Shown here piece after piece: positions 7,656-16,276 of a DNA stretch of 64,000 bases (within the stretch, counting starts at the first letter, position 1; every line of letters starts with the position of its first letter). The notes under the pieces are model-generated. The model was given only the letters and a program-made list of their open reading frames with translations, ran no database searches and had not been told where the DNA came from. This DNA comes from AC-32 sp963763475 (lineage in GTDB: Bacteria; Actinomycetota; Thermoleophilia; Gaiellales; Gaiellaceae), in contig CAVXOR010000005.1 of the NCBI GenBank assembly GCA_963763475.1, forward strand, positions 52,728 to 116,727. The letters are read 5' to 3'. The translations under genes were made by a program, and so were the position numbers.

Positions 7656-8539
7656 TGTCCCCGCCGCCGCCGGCACTCGAGCTCAAGGGCCGCGGGCGCA
7701 CGCGCCGCAGGCTCTTCATGAACCGCGTCGCCGAGGTTGTCGCCCTGATCGCCGCGCTCACGGCCGTCGCGGTGCTGGGGATCGTGGTCTGGTCGGTGGC
7801 CAAGCGCGGCGCCTCGCAGCTCTCGCTCGACTTCCTCACCAAGGACCTGCCGCTGTTCGGCCAGCCCGGCGGCGGGATCGCGCCGTTGATCGTCGGCTCG
7901 GCCATCCTCGTGGGGATCGCTGCGCTGATCGCGGTGCCGACCGGCGTGCTGATCGCGATCTTCACCGACGAGTTCGCGCCGCCGAGGGTGGGTCGCGCGA
8001 TCCAAATGGTGATCGACCTGATGAACGGCCTGCCCTCGATCATCATCGCGATCTTCGTCTTCGGCCTGCTCGTCTACGGGCATCCGCAGAACGGCCTCGC
8101 CGGCTCGTACGGGCTGGCGATCGTGATGCTCCCGCTCGTCACGCGCGCGACCCAGGAAGTGCTCCGCCTGGTGCCGAGCAGTCAGCGAGAAGGAGCGCTT
8201 GCGCTGGGGGCGAGCCGCTGGCGGACCGTGCTCGGCGTGGTGCTGCCGAGCGCTCTCGGTGGGATCGTCACCGGCAGCGTGCTCGCCGTCGCCCGTGCGG
8301 TCGGCGAGACCGCTCCCCTGCTGTTCGTGACCTCGATCTACGCGAACACGATCCAGTGGGATCCGCGGCATGCGCTGCCGAACATGCCGGTGCAGATCTT
8401 CATCTGGTCCGAGTCGCCAGACCCGCAGGATCACGAGCGCGCCTGGGCGACCGCGCTGGTGCTGATCGTGTTCGTGCTCGTGACGAGCCTGCTGGCCAGG
8501 CTCGCGCTGGCCCGGAGCCGCCGCAACATGATCCGATGA
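7655..8539 (+). CDS. pstA: Phosphate ABC transporter permease PstA
   Basis: 294 residues with six predicted membrane spans after a basic N-terminal segment. The EAA coupling loop is seen in REGALALGASRWRTV and is followed by ARAVGETAPLLF, a strongly conserved PstA segment. It pairs with PstC in the membrane. The ATG overlaps the pstC stop by one base, and its own stop overlaps the pstB ATG (ATGA 8536-8539), so translation is probably coupled along the operon. Confidence 0.93.
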   Translation: MSPPPPALELKGRGRTRRRLFMNRVAEVVALIAALTAVAVLGIVVWSVAKRGASQLSLDFLTKDLPLFGQPGGGIAPLIVGSAILVGIAALIAVPTGVLIAIFTDEFAPPRVGRAIQMVIDLMNGLPSIIIAIFVFGLLVYGHPQNGLAGSYGLAIVMLPLVTRATQEVLRLVPSSQREGALALGASRWRTVLGVVLPSALGGIVTGSVLAVARAVGETAPLLFVTSIYANTIQWDPRHALPNMPVQIFIWSESPDPQDHERAWATALVLIVFVLVTSLLARLALARSRRNMIR

Positions 8540-9402
8540 GCGAGGAGGAGGAAGTGACCGAGACCGTTACGATGCCGCCGATGAGGCCGGTTGATGTCGC
8601 CGAGCGCGAAGAGGCCCGGCCGCACGCCGCAGAGACGGTCTTCGAGCTCGAGAGCCTCACCGTCCGCTACGGGTCGAATCTCGCGCTCAAGGACGTCGGC
8701 CTCGGGATCGAGCAGAACCTTGTCACCGCGGTGATCGGCCCCTCGGGTTGCGGCAAGAGCACGTTCATCCGCTGCCTGAACCGCATGAACGACACGGTCG
8801 CCAGCTTCAAGCTCGACGGCCGTGTGCTCTACCACGGGATCGACCTCTATGGCAACGGGGTCGAGCCGGTCGAGGTGCGCCGACGGATCGGGATGGTCTT
8901 CCAGCGGCCCAACCCGTTCCCGAAGACGATCTACGACAACGTCGCCTGGGCGCCGCGTGTGCTCGGGATGAAGAAGGACCTCGACGACCGGGTCGAGCGG
9001 GCACTGCACGGCGCCGCGCTCTGGGACGAGGTCAAGGACCGGCTCCGCAAGAGCGCGCTCTCGTTGTCAGGCGGGCAGCAGCAGCGACTGTGCATCGCGC
9101 GCGCGATCGCGATCGAGCCGGAGGTGCTGCTGCTGGACGAGCCGGCCTCCGCGCTCGACCCGATCGCCACGCAGAAGATCGAGGAGCTGATGCGCGACCT
9201 GAAGCAGCAGTACACGATCGTGATCGTGACCCACAACATGCAGCAGGCCGCCCGCGTGGCCGACCGGACGGCGTTCTTCAGCCTCGAGGTCGACCAGGGT
9301 CAGCGCTACGGCGTGCTGGTCGAGTACGACCAGACGGAGAAGATCTTCACCGCCCCCGCCGACAAGCGCACCGAGGACTACGTCACCGGTCGCTTCGGAT
9401 GA
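8536..9402 (+). CDS. pstB: Phosphate ABC transporter ATP-binding protein PstB
   Basis: 288-residue ABC ATPase. Walker A GPSGCGKST (about 69-77), Q-loop MVFQRPNPFPKT, signature LSGGQQQRLCIARA (about 176), Walker B LLLDEPASALDP and the H-loop THNMQQA are all intact. PNPFP is diagnostic of PstB. It energises phosphate import through PstCA. An acidic N-terminal extension of about 35 residues precedes the domain. An alternative GTG start at 8554 sits just behind a run of GAGG repeats (8542-8551) that would serve as a Shine-Dalgarno sequence. The stop overlaps the phoU ATG by four bases. Confidence 0.95.
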   Translation: MSEEEEVTETVTMPPMRPVDVAEREEARPHAAETVFELESLTVRYGSNLALKDVGLGIEQNLVTAVIGPSGCGKSTFIRCLNRMNDTVASFKLDGRVLYHGIDLYGNGVEPVEVRRRIGMVFQRPNPFPKTIYDNVAWAPRVLGMKKDLDDRVERALHGAALWDEVKDRLRKSALSLSGGQQQRLCIARAIAIEPEVLLLDEPASALDPIATQKIEELMRDLKQQYTIVIVTHNMQQAARVADRTAFFSLEVDQGQRYGVLVEYDQTEKIFTAPADKRTEDYVTGRFG

Positions 9403-10079
9403 GCAACGTCCGCGTGACTTTCCAGGAAGAGCTCGACCAGCTCGAGGCGAGCCTCCAGGAGGAGGGAGCGCTCGTCCTCCGGGTCCTGCGCGGCGCGCTG
9501 AACGCGCTGGCCCAGCGCGACGTCGAGCTGGCTGACGAGGTGATCGCCTTCGACGACGACGTCGACCGCCAGTACGTCTTGATCGAGGAGGCGATCCAGT
9601 CGCTGCTCGCCCGGCAGACGCCCGTCGCCACCGACCTGCGGCTCGTGCTCGCGATGCTCCACATGAACCTGCACCTCGAGCGGATGGCCGACTACGCGGT
9701 CACCGTCGCCAAGCTGACCAAGCTCGTCGCCGACGTTGAGGGCGACCCGATGCTCGTCCAGAGCCTGCAGGAGATGGGCGAGCGCGCCGAGGAGATGATC
9801 CGGGTCGCGCTCGACTCGTTCGCCAACCGCGACCTCGAGGCCGCCGAGTCGCTCGTCGAGCTCGACGAGCTGATCGACCGCTCCAACCGCCGCTTCGTCG
9901 AGCGGGTGGTCGAGGTCGTCGGCGAGCCCGGTCTGCGCGAGTGGGTGCTGCGGATGGTGATCGTCTCGCGGACGCTGGAGCGGATCGGCGACCACGCGGT
10001 CGACATCGGCGAGCAGACGGCCTACCTGCTGACCGCCGAGTTCCGCGAGTTCACGGACGCCTCGCACCCAGACCGCTAG
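9399..10079 (+). CDS. phoU: Phosphate signalling protein PhoU
   Basis: 226-residue all-helical protein with two PhoU three-helix repeats. Each has an acidic metal-binding helix, DEVIAFDDDVDRQY (about 46-59) and ELDELIDRSNRRFVE in the second repeat, followed by the ERIGDHAVDIGE motif. PhoU represses Pho signalling when phosphate is plentiful, by linking Pst transporter state to the histidine kinase. Being last in the pst operon is the classic arrangement. Since the nearby kinase has no sensor of its own, PhoU is the best candidate for its input (inference). Confidence 0.93.
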   Translation: MSNVRVTFQEELDQLEASLQEEGALVLRVLRGALNALAQRDVELADEVIAFDDDVDRQYVLIEEAIQSLLARQTPVATDLRLVLAMLHMNLHLERMADYAVTVAKLTKLVADVEGDPMLVQSLQEMGERAEEMIRVALDSFANRDLEAAESLVELDELIDRSNRRFVERVVEVVGEPGLREWVLRMVIVSRTLERIGDHAVDIGEQTAYLLTAEFREFTDASHPDR

Positions 10080-10086
10080 AACGTGA

Positions 10087-10111
10087 GGAGGGCCGGCTCA
10101 GCCGGCCCTCC
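10087..10111 (+). terminator. Terminator of the pst-phoU operon
   Basis: Perfect 11-bp stem GGAGGGCCGGC (10087-10097) pairing with 10101-10111 across a 3-base loop, 8 bases after the phoU stop. No T-tract. The remaining 110 bases up to the next gene show no further feature. Confidence 0.8.
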
Positions 10112-10222
10112 GTGCCTCGACGACGCCGGGGAGAGGGGGGAGGGGCGCCGCCGCGGGTTCCTTGCCTTGTCGAGAGATCCGACGGCGACGCGGGAGCGCT
10201 GTTAGCGGGCTTTACGGAATGT

Positions 10223-11758
10223 TCACCAGGGAGGCGGGTTGTGGGTCCAAGCGCCGCCGAGCATCGTCGCCACGACCTCGATCTCGGCAAGCTCCCCGGG
10301 CTCGCAGGCGAGGGGATCGCGGTCGAGCACGACCAGGTCGGCGAGGTAGCCGGGGACGAGCTTGCCGCGACGGCGCTCGTCGCGGGCCAGCCAGGCCGGG
10401 GCCACCGTCGTCGCGTGCAGCGCCTGCTCGACGGTCAGCGCCTGCTCGGGCCGCCAGGCCTCCCGCTCGTCGAGCGTGCGGGCGACTCCGGCGCGGATCC
10501 CGAGCAGCGGGTCGAGCTCCTCGATCGGCGCGTCCGAGCCGTTGGCCAGCACGGCGCCAGAGTCCAGCAGGGAGCGGAACGCGTACGGCTCGCTCTCGAG
10601 CTCGCCCCAGAAGCGATCGGCCAGGTCACGGTCGGAGGGCGCGTGGCTGAACTGCACCGACGCCGCGATCCCGAGCTCGGCGAAGCGCGGGACGTCCTCC
10701 GGCGCCAGCAGCTGCGCGTGCTCGATCCGCTGGCGCAGGCCGAGCGGCTGCCAGGACTCGCGCGTCGCCTCGAAGGCGTCGAGCGCCTCGCGGTTGGCGA
10801 GGTCACCGATCGCGTGCACTGCGACCGGAAAGCCGGCGCCCGCCGCGTCGCGGATGTACTCCTCGAACTGCACCCGGCTGGTGATCTCGACTCCGGAGCC
10901 GTCGAGCATGCGCGCGGTCTGCGAGCCGAGCGTGCCGTCCATGAACGCCTTCAGGTAACCGACCCGCAGGAGCGGCCCGCCGAGGCCGCTGCGCACGTCC
11001 ACCCGCGCGAGCTCGCCGGCGAAGTCGGCGGGGATCGACTGCCAGACCCGCAGGCAGAGCGAGCCTTCCTCCTCGAGTCGCTGCCAGAAGCGGAGCGCGC
11101 CGAGCCAGCCGTCCTTGTCGTGCACCGCGGTCACCCCGCGAGAGGCGGCCAGGCGCACGCCGGTCCGCATCGCCTCGACGTACTCGTCGTCGGTCGTCTC
11201 GATGTAGCGGTCCCGGAAGTGCCAGCACGACTCCTCGCGCAGCACGCCCGTCGGCTCACCGCGGTCGTCGAGCTCGACCACGCCGCCCGGAACCTGCAGG
11301 TCGCCGTTTGCGCGAGCAAGGGCCGCCGAGTTGAGCCAGACCGAGTGCGAGTCGCGGGCCATCAGCGCCACCGGCCGGTCGGGCGCGATCGCGTCGAGGT
11401 CGGCCTTCGTCGGCTCGACCGCCGGCGACCAGTCCCCGCTGCGCCAGCCGCGGCCGCGGAGCCAGGTGCCGCTCGAGCCGGGCAGCGCCTCGCGCACGCG
11501 CGCGACAGCCTCCTCCAGCGAGCCCGTCCCTTCGAGGCGCACCTCGTGCTGCGCCGTCGCCCAGGTCGGGAAGTGCACGTGCGAGTCGGTGAACCCCGGT
11601 ACGACGCAGCGGCCGCCAAGGTCGACGCGCTCCGGCCCGGGCAGCGCGGCCTCATGCGCGGAGACCCCGCCTGCGATCAGCTCGCCGGCGATTGCCAGCG
11701 AGCGCGCCAGCGGCAGCGAGGGCTCCATCGTGCGGACGACGCCGTTCTCGAGGATCAC
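10223..11758 (-). CDS. Amidohydrolase family protein (YtcJ-like, metal dependent)
   Basis: 511 residues (from GTG 11758) of the amidohydrolase-3 family. After a short beta-sandwich segment comes GFTDSHVHF with the two metal-binding histidines (about residue 61). Further on are AVHAIGD (metal His), RIEHAQLL (metal His) and a C-terminal GSDAPIEELDPL with the catalytic Asp. It probably hydrolyses an amide or carbamate bond of a small molecule; the substrate is unknown. Metal ligands are complete, so activity is expected. The start is only 15 bp from the divergent VOC gene. Confidence 0.82.
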   Translation of the reverse strand: MILENGVVRTMEPSLPLARSLAIAGELIAGGVSAHEAALPGPERVDLGGRCVVPGFTDSHVHFPTWATAQHEVRLEGTGSLEEAVARVREALPGSSGTWLRGRGWRSGDWSPAVEPTKADLDAIAPDRPVALMARDSHSVWLNSAALARANGDLQVPGGVVELDDRGEPTGVLREESCWHFRDRYIETTDDEYVEAMRTGVRLAASRGVTAVHDKDGWLGALRFWQRLEEEGSLCLRVWQSIPADFAGELARVDVRSGLGGPLLRVGYLKAFMDGTLGSQTARMLDGSGVEITSRVQFEEYIRDAAGAGFPVAVHAIGDLANREALDAFEATRESWQPLGLRQRIEHAQLLAPEDVPRFAELGIAASVQFSHAPSDRDLADRFWGELESEPYAFRSLLDSGAVLANGSDAPIEELDPLLGIRAGVARTLDEREAWRPEQALTVEQALHATTVAPAWLARDERRRGKLVPGYLADLVVLDRDPLACEPGELAEIEVVATMLGGAWTHNPPPW

Positions 11759-11773
11759 TGAGACAATCTTGCC
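11759..11773. promoter_or_regulatory. 15-bp divergent promoter spacer, overlapping -10 elements
   Basis: GACAAT (11762-11767, plus) ends 6 bases before the VOC GTG. GATTGT (minus strand, 11764-11769) ends 5 bases before the amidohydrolase GTG. The two hexamers overlap on opposite strands. No Shine-Dalgarno sequence is visible for either gene, so both transcripts are probably leaderless. Confidence 0.5.
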
Positions 11774-12526
11774 GTGTTGGACGTCTTCGATCACGTCGGG
11801 GTAAGCGTGGCCGACTTCGAGGCCTCGCGCCGCTGCTACGAGCTCGCCCTCGCCGAGCTCGATTACGACGCGCCGTATCGCGGGCCGGACCTCATCGAAT
11901 GGGAGGACCTCGCGATCGGGCCCGCGAGCGAGGAGCGGCCGGCGACGCGGAACCTGCACGTGGCGCTGGTCGCAGCTTCGCGCCAGGCTGTCGACAGCTG
12001 GTGGCGCGCGATGACCGCCGCCGGCCATCCCGACGACGGGGAGCCCGGCCCGCGCCCGCAGTACTCGCCTTCCTACTACGGCGCCTTCGTGCGTGACCCA
12101 GACGGCAACAGCCTCGAGGCCGTCCACCACGACGAGCCTCGCGAGGGCGAGAACCGGATCGACCATCTCTGGATCCGCGTCCGCGACCTAGCCGAGTCGC
12201 GGCTCTTCTACGAGACGGTCGCGCCGACGGTCGGGCTGCGCGTTCACGACGGCGACGAGCGGCGCTTCCACGTCACGAGCGGCATGCGCTCCTTCGCCCT
12301 GGTGCAGGGCGAACCCGTGACGCAGAACGTGCACCTGGCTTTCCCAGCCTCCGACCAAGCGATGGTCCAGACGTTTCACCGAGCGGCGCTCGAGGCCGGC
12401 TTCCGCGACAACGGGGGACCGGGTGAGCGCGCCGAGTACCACGCCGGTTACTACGGCGCGTTCGTGCTCGACCCGGACGGCAACAACATCGAGGCCGTCT
12501 TCCACGATCGGAAGGAGGAGCGATGA
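11774..12526 (+). CDS. Two-domain VOC (glyoxalase/bleomycin-resistance/dioxygenase) protein
   Basis: 250 residues in two vicinal-oxygen-chelate repeats: VFDHVGVSVADF...YYGAFVRDPDGNSLEAVHH (about 3-120) and IDHLWIRVRDL...YYGAFVLDPDGNNIEAVFH (about 128-246). Each repeat has an opening His and a late Glu of the kind that bind a divalent metal. VOC enzymes act on small electrophiles, catechols or antibiotics; no substrate is indicated. It overlaps the next VOC gene by four bases (ATGA), and that gene encodes a third copy of the same repeat. Confidence 0.8.
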   Translation: MLDVFDHVGVSVADFEASRRCYELALAELDYDAPYRGPDLIEWEDLAIGPASEERPATRNLHVALVAASRQAVDSWWRAMTAAGHPDDGEPGPRPQYSPSYYGAFVRDPDGNSLEAVHHDEPREGENRIDHLWIRVRDLAESRLFYETVAPTVGLRVHDGDERRFHVTSGMRSFALVQGEPVTQNVHLAFPASDQAMVQTFHRAALEAGFRDNGGPGERAEYHAGYYGAFVLDPDGNNIEAVFHDRKEER

Positions 12527-12894
12527 TCGACCACCTCGGCCTGGAGGTGCGCGAGTACATGCGCAGCAAGGATTTCTACCTGGCCGCGCTCGCGCCGCTC
12601 GGGATCGAGCTGATGATGGAGTTCGAGGGCCGGGTCGGCGGCTTCGGCCGCGACGGCAAGCCGTTCTTCTGGCTCCGCGAGGGCGAGCCGGCCGCGGGCA
12701 TCCACGTCGCCTTCGCCTCGCCCGACACGGACACGGTCGATGCGTTCTACTCGGCCGCGATCGGCGCCGGCGGCGAGGACAACGGCGCGCCCGGGCCGCG
12801 CCCGCACTACCACCCTGGCTACTACGGCGCCTTCGTGCGCGACCCCGACGGCAACAACGTCGAAGCGGTGTTCCACGGCGCGGAGGGCGGCTGA
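12523..12894 (+). CDS. Single-domain VOC family protein
   Basis: 123 residues forming one VOC unit: it opens MIDHLGLEVREY (metal His3) and closes YYGAFVRDPDGNNVEAVFHG (metal Glu). The closing motif is nearly identical to both repeats of the upstream two-domain protein, which suggests local duplication. It is translationally coupled to that gene (start within its stop). VOC proteins work as paired domains, so the two may assemble together (inference). Confidence 0.82.
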   Translation: MIDHLGLEVREYMRSKDFYLAALAPLGIELMMEFEGRVGGFGRDGKPFFWLREGEPAAGIHVAFASPDTDTVDAFYSAAIGAGGEDNGAPGPRPHYHPGYYGAFVRDPDGNNVEAVFHGAEGG

Positions 12895-12896
12895 GC

Positions 12897-13574
12897 GTGG
12901 GCGAGGCCGAGAACGCGCTCTACGTCCACCTCGCCGACGACGACGGCATCTTCGCGGTGTGGGGCGATACGGGCCGGGAGGCGTGGATCACGGAGGGAAC
13001 GCTCAACCTCGAGCTCGAGCGTCTGAAGGAGCGCGGTGGCGAGTTGCTCTACAGCCGCGGCGCGGCGGACCGGGATCCACCGGACATCGTCGAGCGGACG
13101 TTCAGGCGGATCGCCGTGGCGCAGCCGTCGTCGATCCGGCTCCTGGCCGAGCCGCATCCGAACGCCGGCTTTCCCGGAGGCGCGACGACGCTGATGGCCG
13201 CCGCGCGCGCCGGCGACGTGGAGGTGGTGCGCGACCTCGTCCGTCGAGGCGGCGAGCTCGAGGCCCGGGACGAGGACGGATACACGGCCCTGATGTACGC
13301 CGCCGGCGCGGGCGAGCTCGCGGCCGCCGACGAGCTGATCGTCGCGGGGGCGGACGTAAGCGCGCGCGACAACGGTGCCTCGACACCGCTCATGTTCGCC
13401 GCCCAGGGAGGTCACGCGGAGATCGTGCGGAGGTTGCTCGAGGCGGGAGCCGATGCGGCACCGCCGGGCGACCACGGCCTGACGGCGCGCGGTTTTGCGG
13501 AGCAGAACGGCCACGACGAGACGGCGAGGCTGCTCGCCGAGGCCGAGCAGGCCTCTGGGCGCGGCGCCTACTAG
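12897..13574 (+). CDS. Ankyrin-repeat protein
   Basis: 225 residues (GTG 12897, two bases after the previous stop). The N-terminal 95 residues form an unrecognised domain (VGEAENALYVHLAD onward). The rest holds about three and a half ankyrin repeats with typical cores TTLMAAARAGDVEVVRDL, YTALMYAAGAGELAAADEL, TPLMFAAQGGHAEIVRRLL and a decayed last one. Ankyrins are protein-binding scaffolds. In an operon of VOC enzymes it could tether or inhibit a partner, but nothing in the sequence says which. No signal peptide. Confidence 0.75.
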   Translation: MGEAENALYVHLADDDGIFAVWGDTGREAWITEGTLNLELERLKERGGELLYSRGAADRDPPDIVERTFRRIAVAQPSSIRLLAEPHPNAGFPGGATTLMAAARAGDVEVVRDLVRRGGELEARDEDGYTALMYAAGAGELAAADELIVAGADVSARDNGASTPLMFAAQGGHAEIVRRLLEAGADAAPPGDHGLTARGFAEQNGHDETARLLAEAEQASGRGAY

Positions 13575-13583
13575 GCTTCAGGC

Positions 13584-14765
13584 GTGCCGAGCGATCCGCT
13601 GACCGACGAGCAGCGCGAGATCCGCGACCTCGTGCGCGACCTCGCGCGCGAGCACGTGGCCCCGCGCGCGGCCGAGATCGACAAGTCGGCCGAGTTTCCG
13701 TGGGACCTGGTCGAGGTGCTGCGCGAGCACGACGTGCTCGGGCTGCCGTTCGAGGAGCAGTTCGGCGGCACCGGCACCGGTGCGCTGATGGTGCTCGTCG
13801 CGATCGAGGAGCTCTCGAAGGTCTGCGCGACGACCGGCCTGATCCTGGCGGTTCAGGAGCTGGGCTCGCTCGGGATCAAGCTCGCCGGCACCGACGAGCA
13901 GAAGGAGCGCTGGCTGCCGCGCCTCGCGAGCGGGGAATGGCTGCCCGCCTACGCGTTGACCGAGCCGGGCTCAGGCTCCGACTCGGCCGCGATGCGCACC
14001 GAGGCGCGGCGCGAGGGCGACGAGTACGTGATCAACGGCGGCAAGCGCTTCATCACCAACGCCGGCGTCGCCCACGTCTACGTGGTGTTCGCCAAGACCG
14101 ATCCGGAAGCGGGCCATTCGGGCATCTCGGCGTTCGTGGTCGAGGCCGACGCGCCGGGCTTCGAGGTCGGGCGGATCGAGCCGAAGATGGGAATCAAGGG
14201 CTCGACCACCGGCGAGATCTTCTTCGACGACTGCCGCATACCGGCCGACAACCTGCTCGGCGAGGAGGGCGAGGGCTTCCGGATCGCGATGCGGATCCTC
14301 GACCGCTCGCGGCCGGGCATCGGGGCGCAGGGCCTCGGGCTCGCGCAGGGCGCGACCGACTACGCGCTCGAGTACGCGAAGAGCCGCGAGACGATGGGCA
14401 AGCCGATTGCACAGCACCAGCTGATCGCGGCCACGCTCGCCGACATGGAGACGAAGTGCGAGGCCGCGCGCGGCCTGCTCTACAAGTGCGGCCAACTGAT
14501 CGACGAGGGCGCCGACGGCCAGGAGCTGACGAAGATCTCCGCGATGGCGAAGCTCTACTGCACGGACGTGGCGATGGAGGTCACGACCGATGCCGTGCAG
14601 ATCCTCGGCGGCTACGGGTACATCCAGGAGTACCCCGTCGAGCGGATGATGCGCGACGCGAAGATCACGCAGATCTACGAGGGCACGAACCAGATCCAGC
14701 GGCTCGTGATCGCGCGCGAGATGGTCAAGGAGCAGCGCTCGTCGTTGCTCGCCGGCGTTGGCTAG
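13584..14765 (+). CDS. Acyl-CoA dehydrogenase
   Basis: 393-residue FAD enzyme with the full ACAD fold. Visible are YALTEPGSGSD (flavin-binding, about 127-137), the substrate/FAD region QHQLIAATLADMETK (about 277), and the C-terminal GGYGYIQEYPVERMMRDAKITQIYEGTN broken by the catalytic Glu in YEGT (about 370). It oxidises an acyl-CoA to the trans-2-enoyl-CoA, passing electrons to ETF. The C-terminal pattern is of the short/branched-chain type. GTG 13584 has TAGGCT (13572-13577) 6 bases upstream. That hexamer includes the stop codon of the ankyrin gene. Confidence 0.93.
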   Translation: MPSDPLTDEQREIRDLVRDLAREHVAPRAAEIDKSAEFPWDLVEVLREHDVLGLPFEEQFGGTGTGALMVLVAIEELSKVCATTGLILAVQELGSLGIKLAGTDEQKERWLPRLASGEWLPAYALTEPGSGSDSAAMRTEARREGDEYVINGGKRFITNAGVAHVYVVFAKTDPEAGHSGISAFVVEADAPGFEVGRIEPKMGIKGSTTGEIFFDDCRIPADNLLGEEGEGFRIAMRILDRSRPGIGAQGLGLAQGATDYALEYAKSRETMGKPIAQHQLIAATLADMETKCEAARGLLYKCGQLIDEGADGQELTKISAMAKLYCTDVAMEVTTDAVQILGGYGYIQEYPVERMMRDAKITQIYEGTNQIQRLVIAREMVKEQRSSLLAGVG

Positions 14766-15513
14766 AGAGGCGCCGCCCGACGCCTTCGGGCGCACCGCCC
14801 GCGAGTACGAGCTCGGGCGGCCGGGGTGGCCGGAGGAGCTGCTCGACCGCGTCGTCGCCGAGCTCGGCCTGCCGGGGGAGGCGGACGTGCTCGACCTCGG
14901 CGCGGGCACGGGCAAGCTGACCCGCGCATTGGTGCCGCGGTTCGCTCGCGTCGTCGCCGTCGAGCCGGACGACGCGATGCGGGCGGTTCTGGAAGAAGTC
15001 GTCCCGGACGCCGAGGCCCTTGCCGGCCGTGGAGACGCGATCCCGCTCGCCGACGGCGAGCTCGACGCCGTCTTCTCGGCCGAGGCGTTCCACTGGTTCG
15101 CCACCGACGAGTCGGTTGCCGAGATCGCCCGGGTTCTGCGTCCCCGCGGGGCGCTCGTGATCTTCTGGAACATCCCGGTCGAGTTCGCGCACGTCGGTGA
15201 CGAGGCCGAGGCCGTGATCGACGAGGCGTTCGAGCGTGGGGGAGTGCCTGGCCTTCCGCGCGTGCTCTCCGGCGAGTGGCGGCGCCCGATCGAGAGCGGC
15301 CCGTTCGAGGAGCTGCGCGAGGCCGAGGTCGAGCGCGACGTCCTGAACACGCGCGACGAGTGGATCGCCAACCTGCTCTCGGTCAGCTCGATCGCTCACC
15401 AGCCCGACGAGGATCGGGCGGCCTTCGCAAGCCGACTGCGTGAGCTCGTACCTGCCGAACGCGAGGTGCGTCGTCGGATCCGCACCGTCGCCCATTGGAC
15501 CCGCCGTGTCTGA
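14758..15513 (+). CDS. Class I SAM-dependent methyltransferase (copy 1)
   Basis: 251 residues with the methyltransferase-11 fold: SAM motif I VLDLGAGTGKLT (about 43-54), acidic loop VVAVEPDD, motif II/III AEAFHWF and RVLRPRGALVIFW. The C-terminal half is variable and ends in HWTRRV. The substrate is unknown. TTG 14758 overlaps the ACAD stop by eight bases. It is a tandem paralogue of the next gene, sharing FHWF, the RVLRPRG strand and the C-terminal WTRRV ending. Confidence 0.82.
   Translation: MAREAPPDAFGRTAREYELGRPGWPEELLDRVVAELGLPGEADVLDLGAGTGKLTRALVPRFARVVAVEPDDAMRAVLEEVVPDAEALAGRGDAIPLADGELDAVFSAEAFHWFATDESVAEIARVLRPRGALVIFWNIPVEFAHVGDEAEAVIDEAFERGGVPGLPRVLSGEWRRPIESGPFEELREAEVERDVLNTRDEWIANLLSVSSIAHQPDEDRAAFASRLRELVPAEREVRRRIRTVAHWTRRV
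15494..15513 (+). repeat. Duplicated gene-junction sequence (second copy at 16257-16276)
   Basis: The last 20 bases of methyltransferase copy 1 match the last 20 bases of copy 2 (16257-16276) at 18 positions. In both, the core CGCCGTGTCTGA encodes the final Arg-Val-stop of one gene and contains the GTG start of the next. Confidence 0.75.
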
Positions 15514-16276
15514 GCTGGCGTTCAGCTTCGGGCGGATCGCCGCCGAGTACGACGACGTGCGGCCCGAGTACGACCCCGAGTCGCTCCGTCGCGCCGAGGA
15601 GGTGCTCGGTCTCACCGCCGAGTCGTGTGTGGTCGATCTCGCCGCGGGATCCGGGAAGTTGACGCGGCCGCTCGTCGCGCGCTTCGCCGAAGTCGTGGCC
15701 GTCGAGCCGAACGACTCGATGCGCGCCGTTCTCGCCGGGCGGTCGGCCGGCGTGAAGGTGCTCGCCGGGACTGCCGAGCGGATGCCGCTGGCGGACGACT
15801 CGGCGGACGCAGTCTTCGTCGGGGACGCGTTCCACTGGTTCGACGGGCCGGCCGCCGTCGTCGAGCTCAGGCGGGTGCTGCGGCCGCGCGGCGGTGTCGC
15901 GCTGCTCTGGAACCACTGGTGGAGCGACGGCGACGACCGGATGGTGAACACGCTCGAGCCGCCGCTCCCCGCCGAGGCGCAGGCGCTGTTCGACGAGGTC
16001 TACTACAGCTCCGGCCGGGCGGCGGCGCGCGCCGAGATGGCCGCTCCGCTCGAGGCGTTCGCCGGCGACTCCTTCGAGCCACTGGTCGAGGAGGCGTTCT
16101 CGCGCTCGACGGTTCTGTCCGGCGCGGAGGTCGTCGCGCTGTACGCGACCGTGAGCGCGGTCGCCTCGCTCCCGCCCGCAGAGCGCGAGGAGCTGAAGCG
16201 TGCGGCCCTGGCGCTGCTCGAGTCTTCGTACCGGCTGGAGATCACCACCGTCCTCCAGTGGACGCGCCGTGTCTGA
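15506..16276 (+). CDS. Class I SAM-dependent methyltransferase (copy 2)
   Basis: 256 residues, GTG start inside the end of copy 1 (8-base overlap). Motif I is VVDLAAGSGKLT, followed by VVAVEPND, DAFHWF and RVLRPRGGVALLW; the ending is QWTRRV. The order of motifs and length match copy 1, so this is a tandem duplication that has diverged in the C-terminal substrate region. The start of the following LigD-like gene lies in the same way within its final codons. Confidence 0.82.
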   Translation: MSELAFSFGRIAAEYDDVRPEYDPESLRRAEEVLGLTAESCVVDLAAGSGKLTRPLVARFAEVVAVEPNDSMRAVLAGRSAGVKVLAGTAERMPLADDSADAVFVGDAFHWFDGPAAVVELRRVLRPRGGVALLWNHWWSDGDDRMVNTLEPPLPAEAQALFDEVYYSSGRAAARAEMAAPLEAFAGDSFEPLVEEAFSRSTVLSGAEVVALYATVSAVASLPPAEREELKRAALALLESSYRLEITTVLQWTRRV

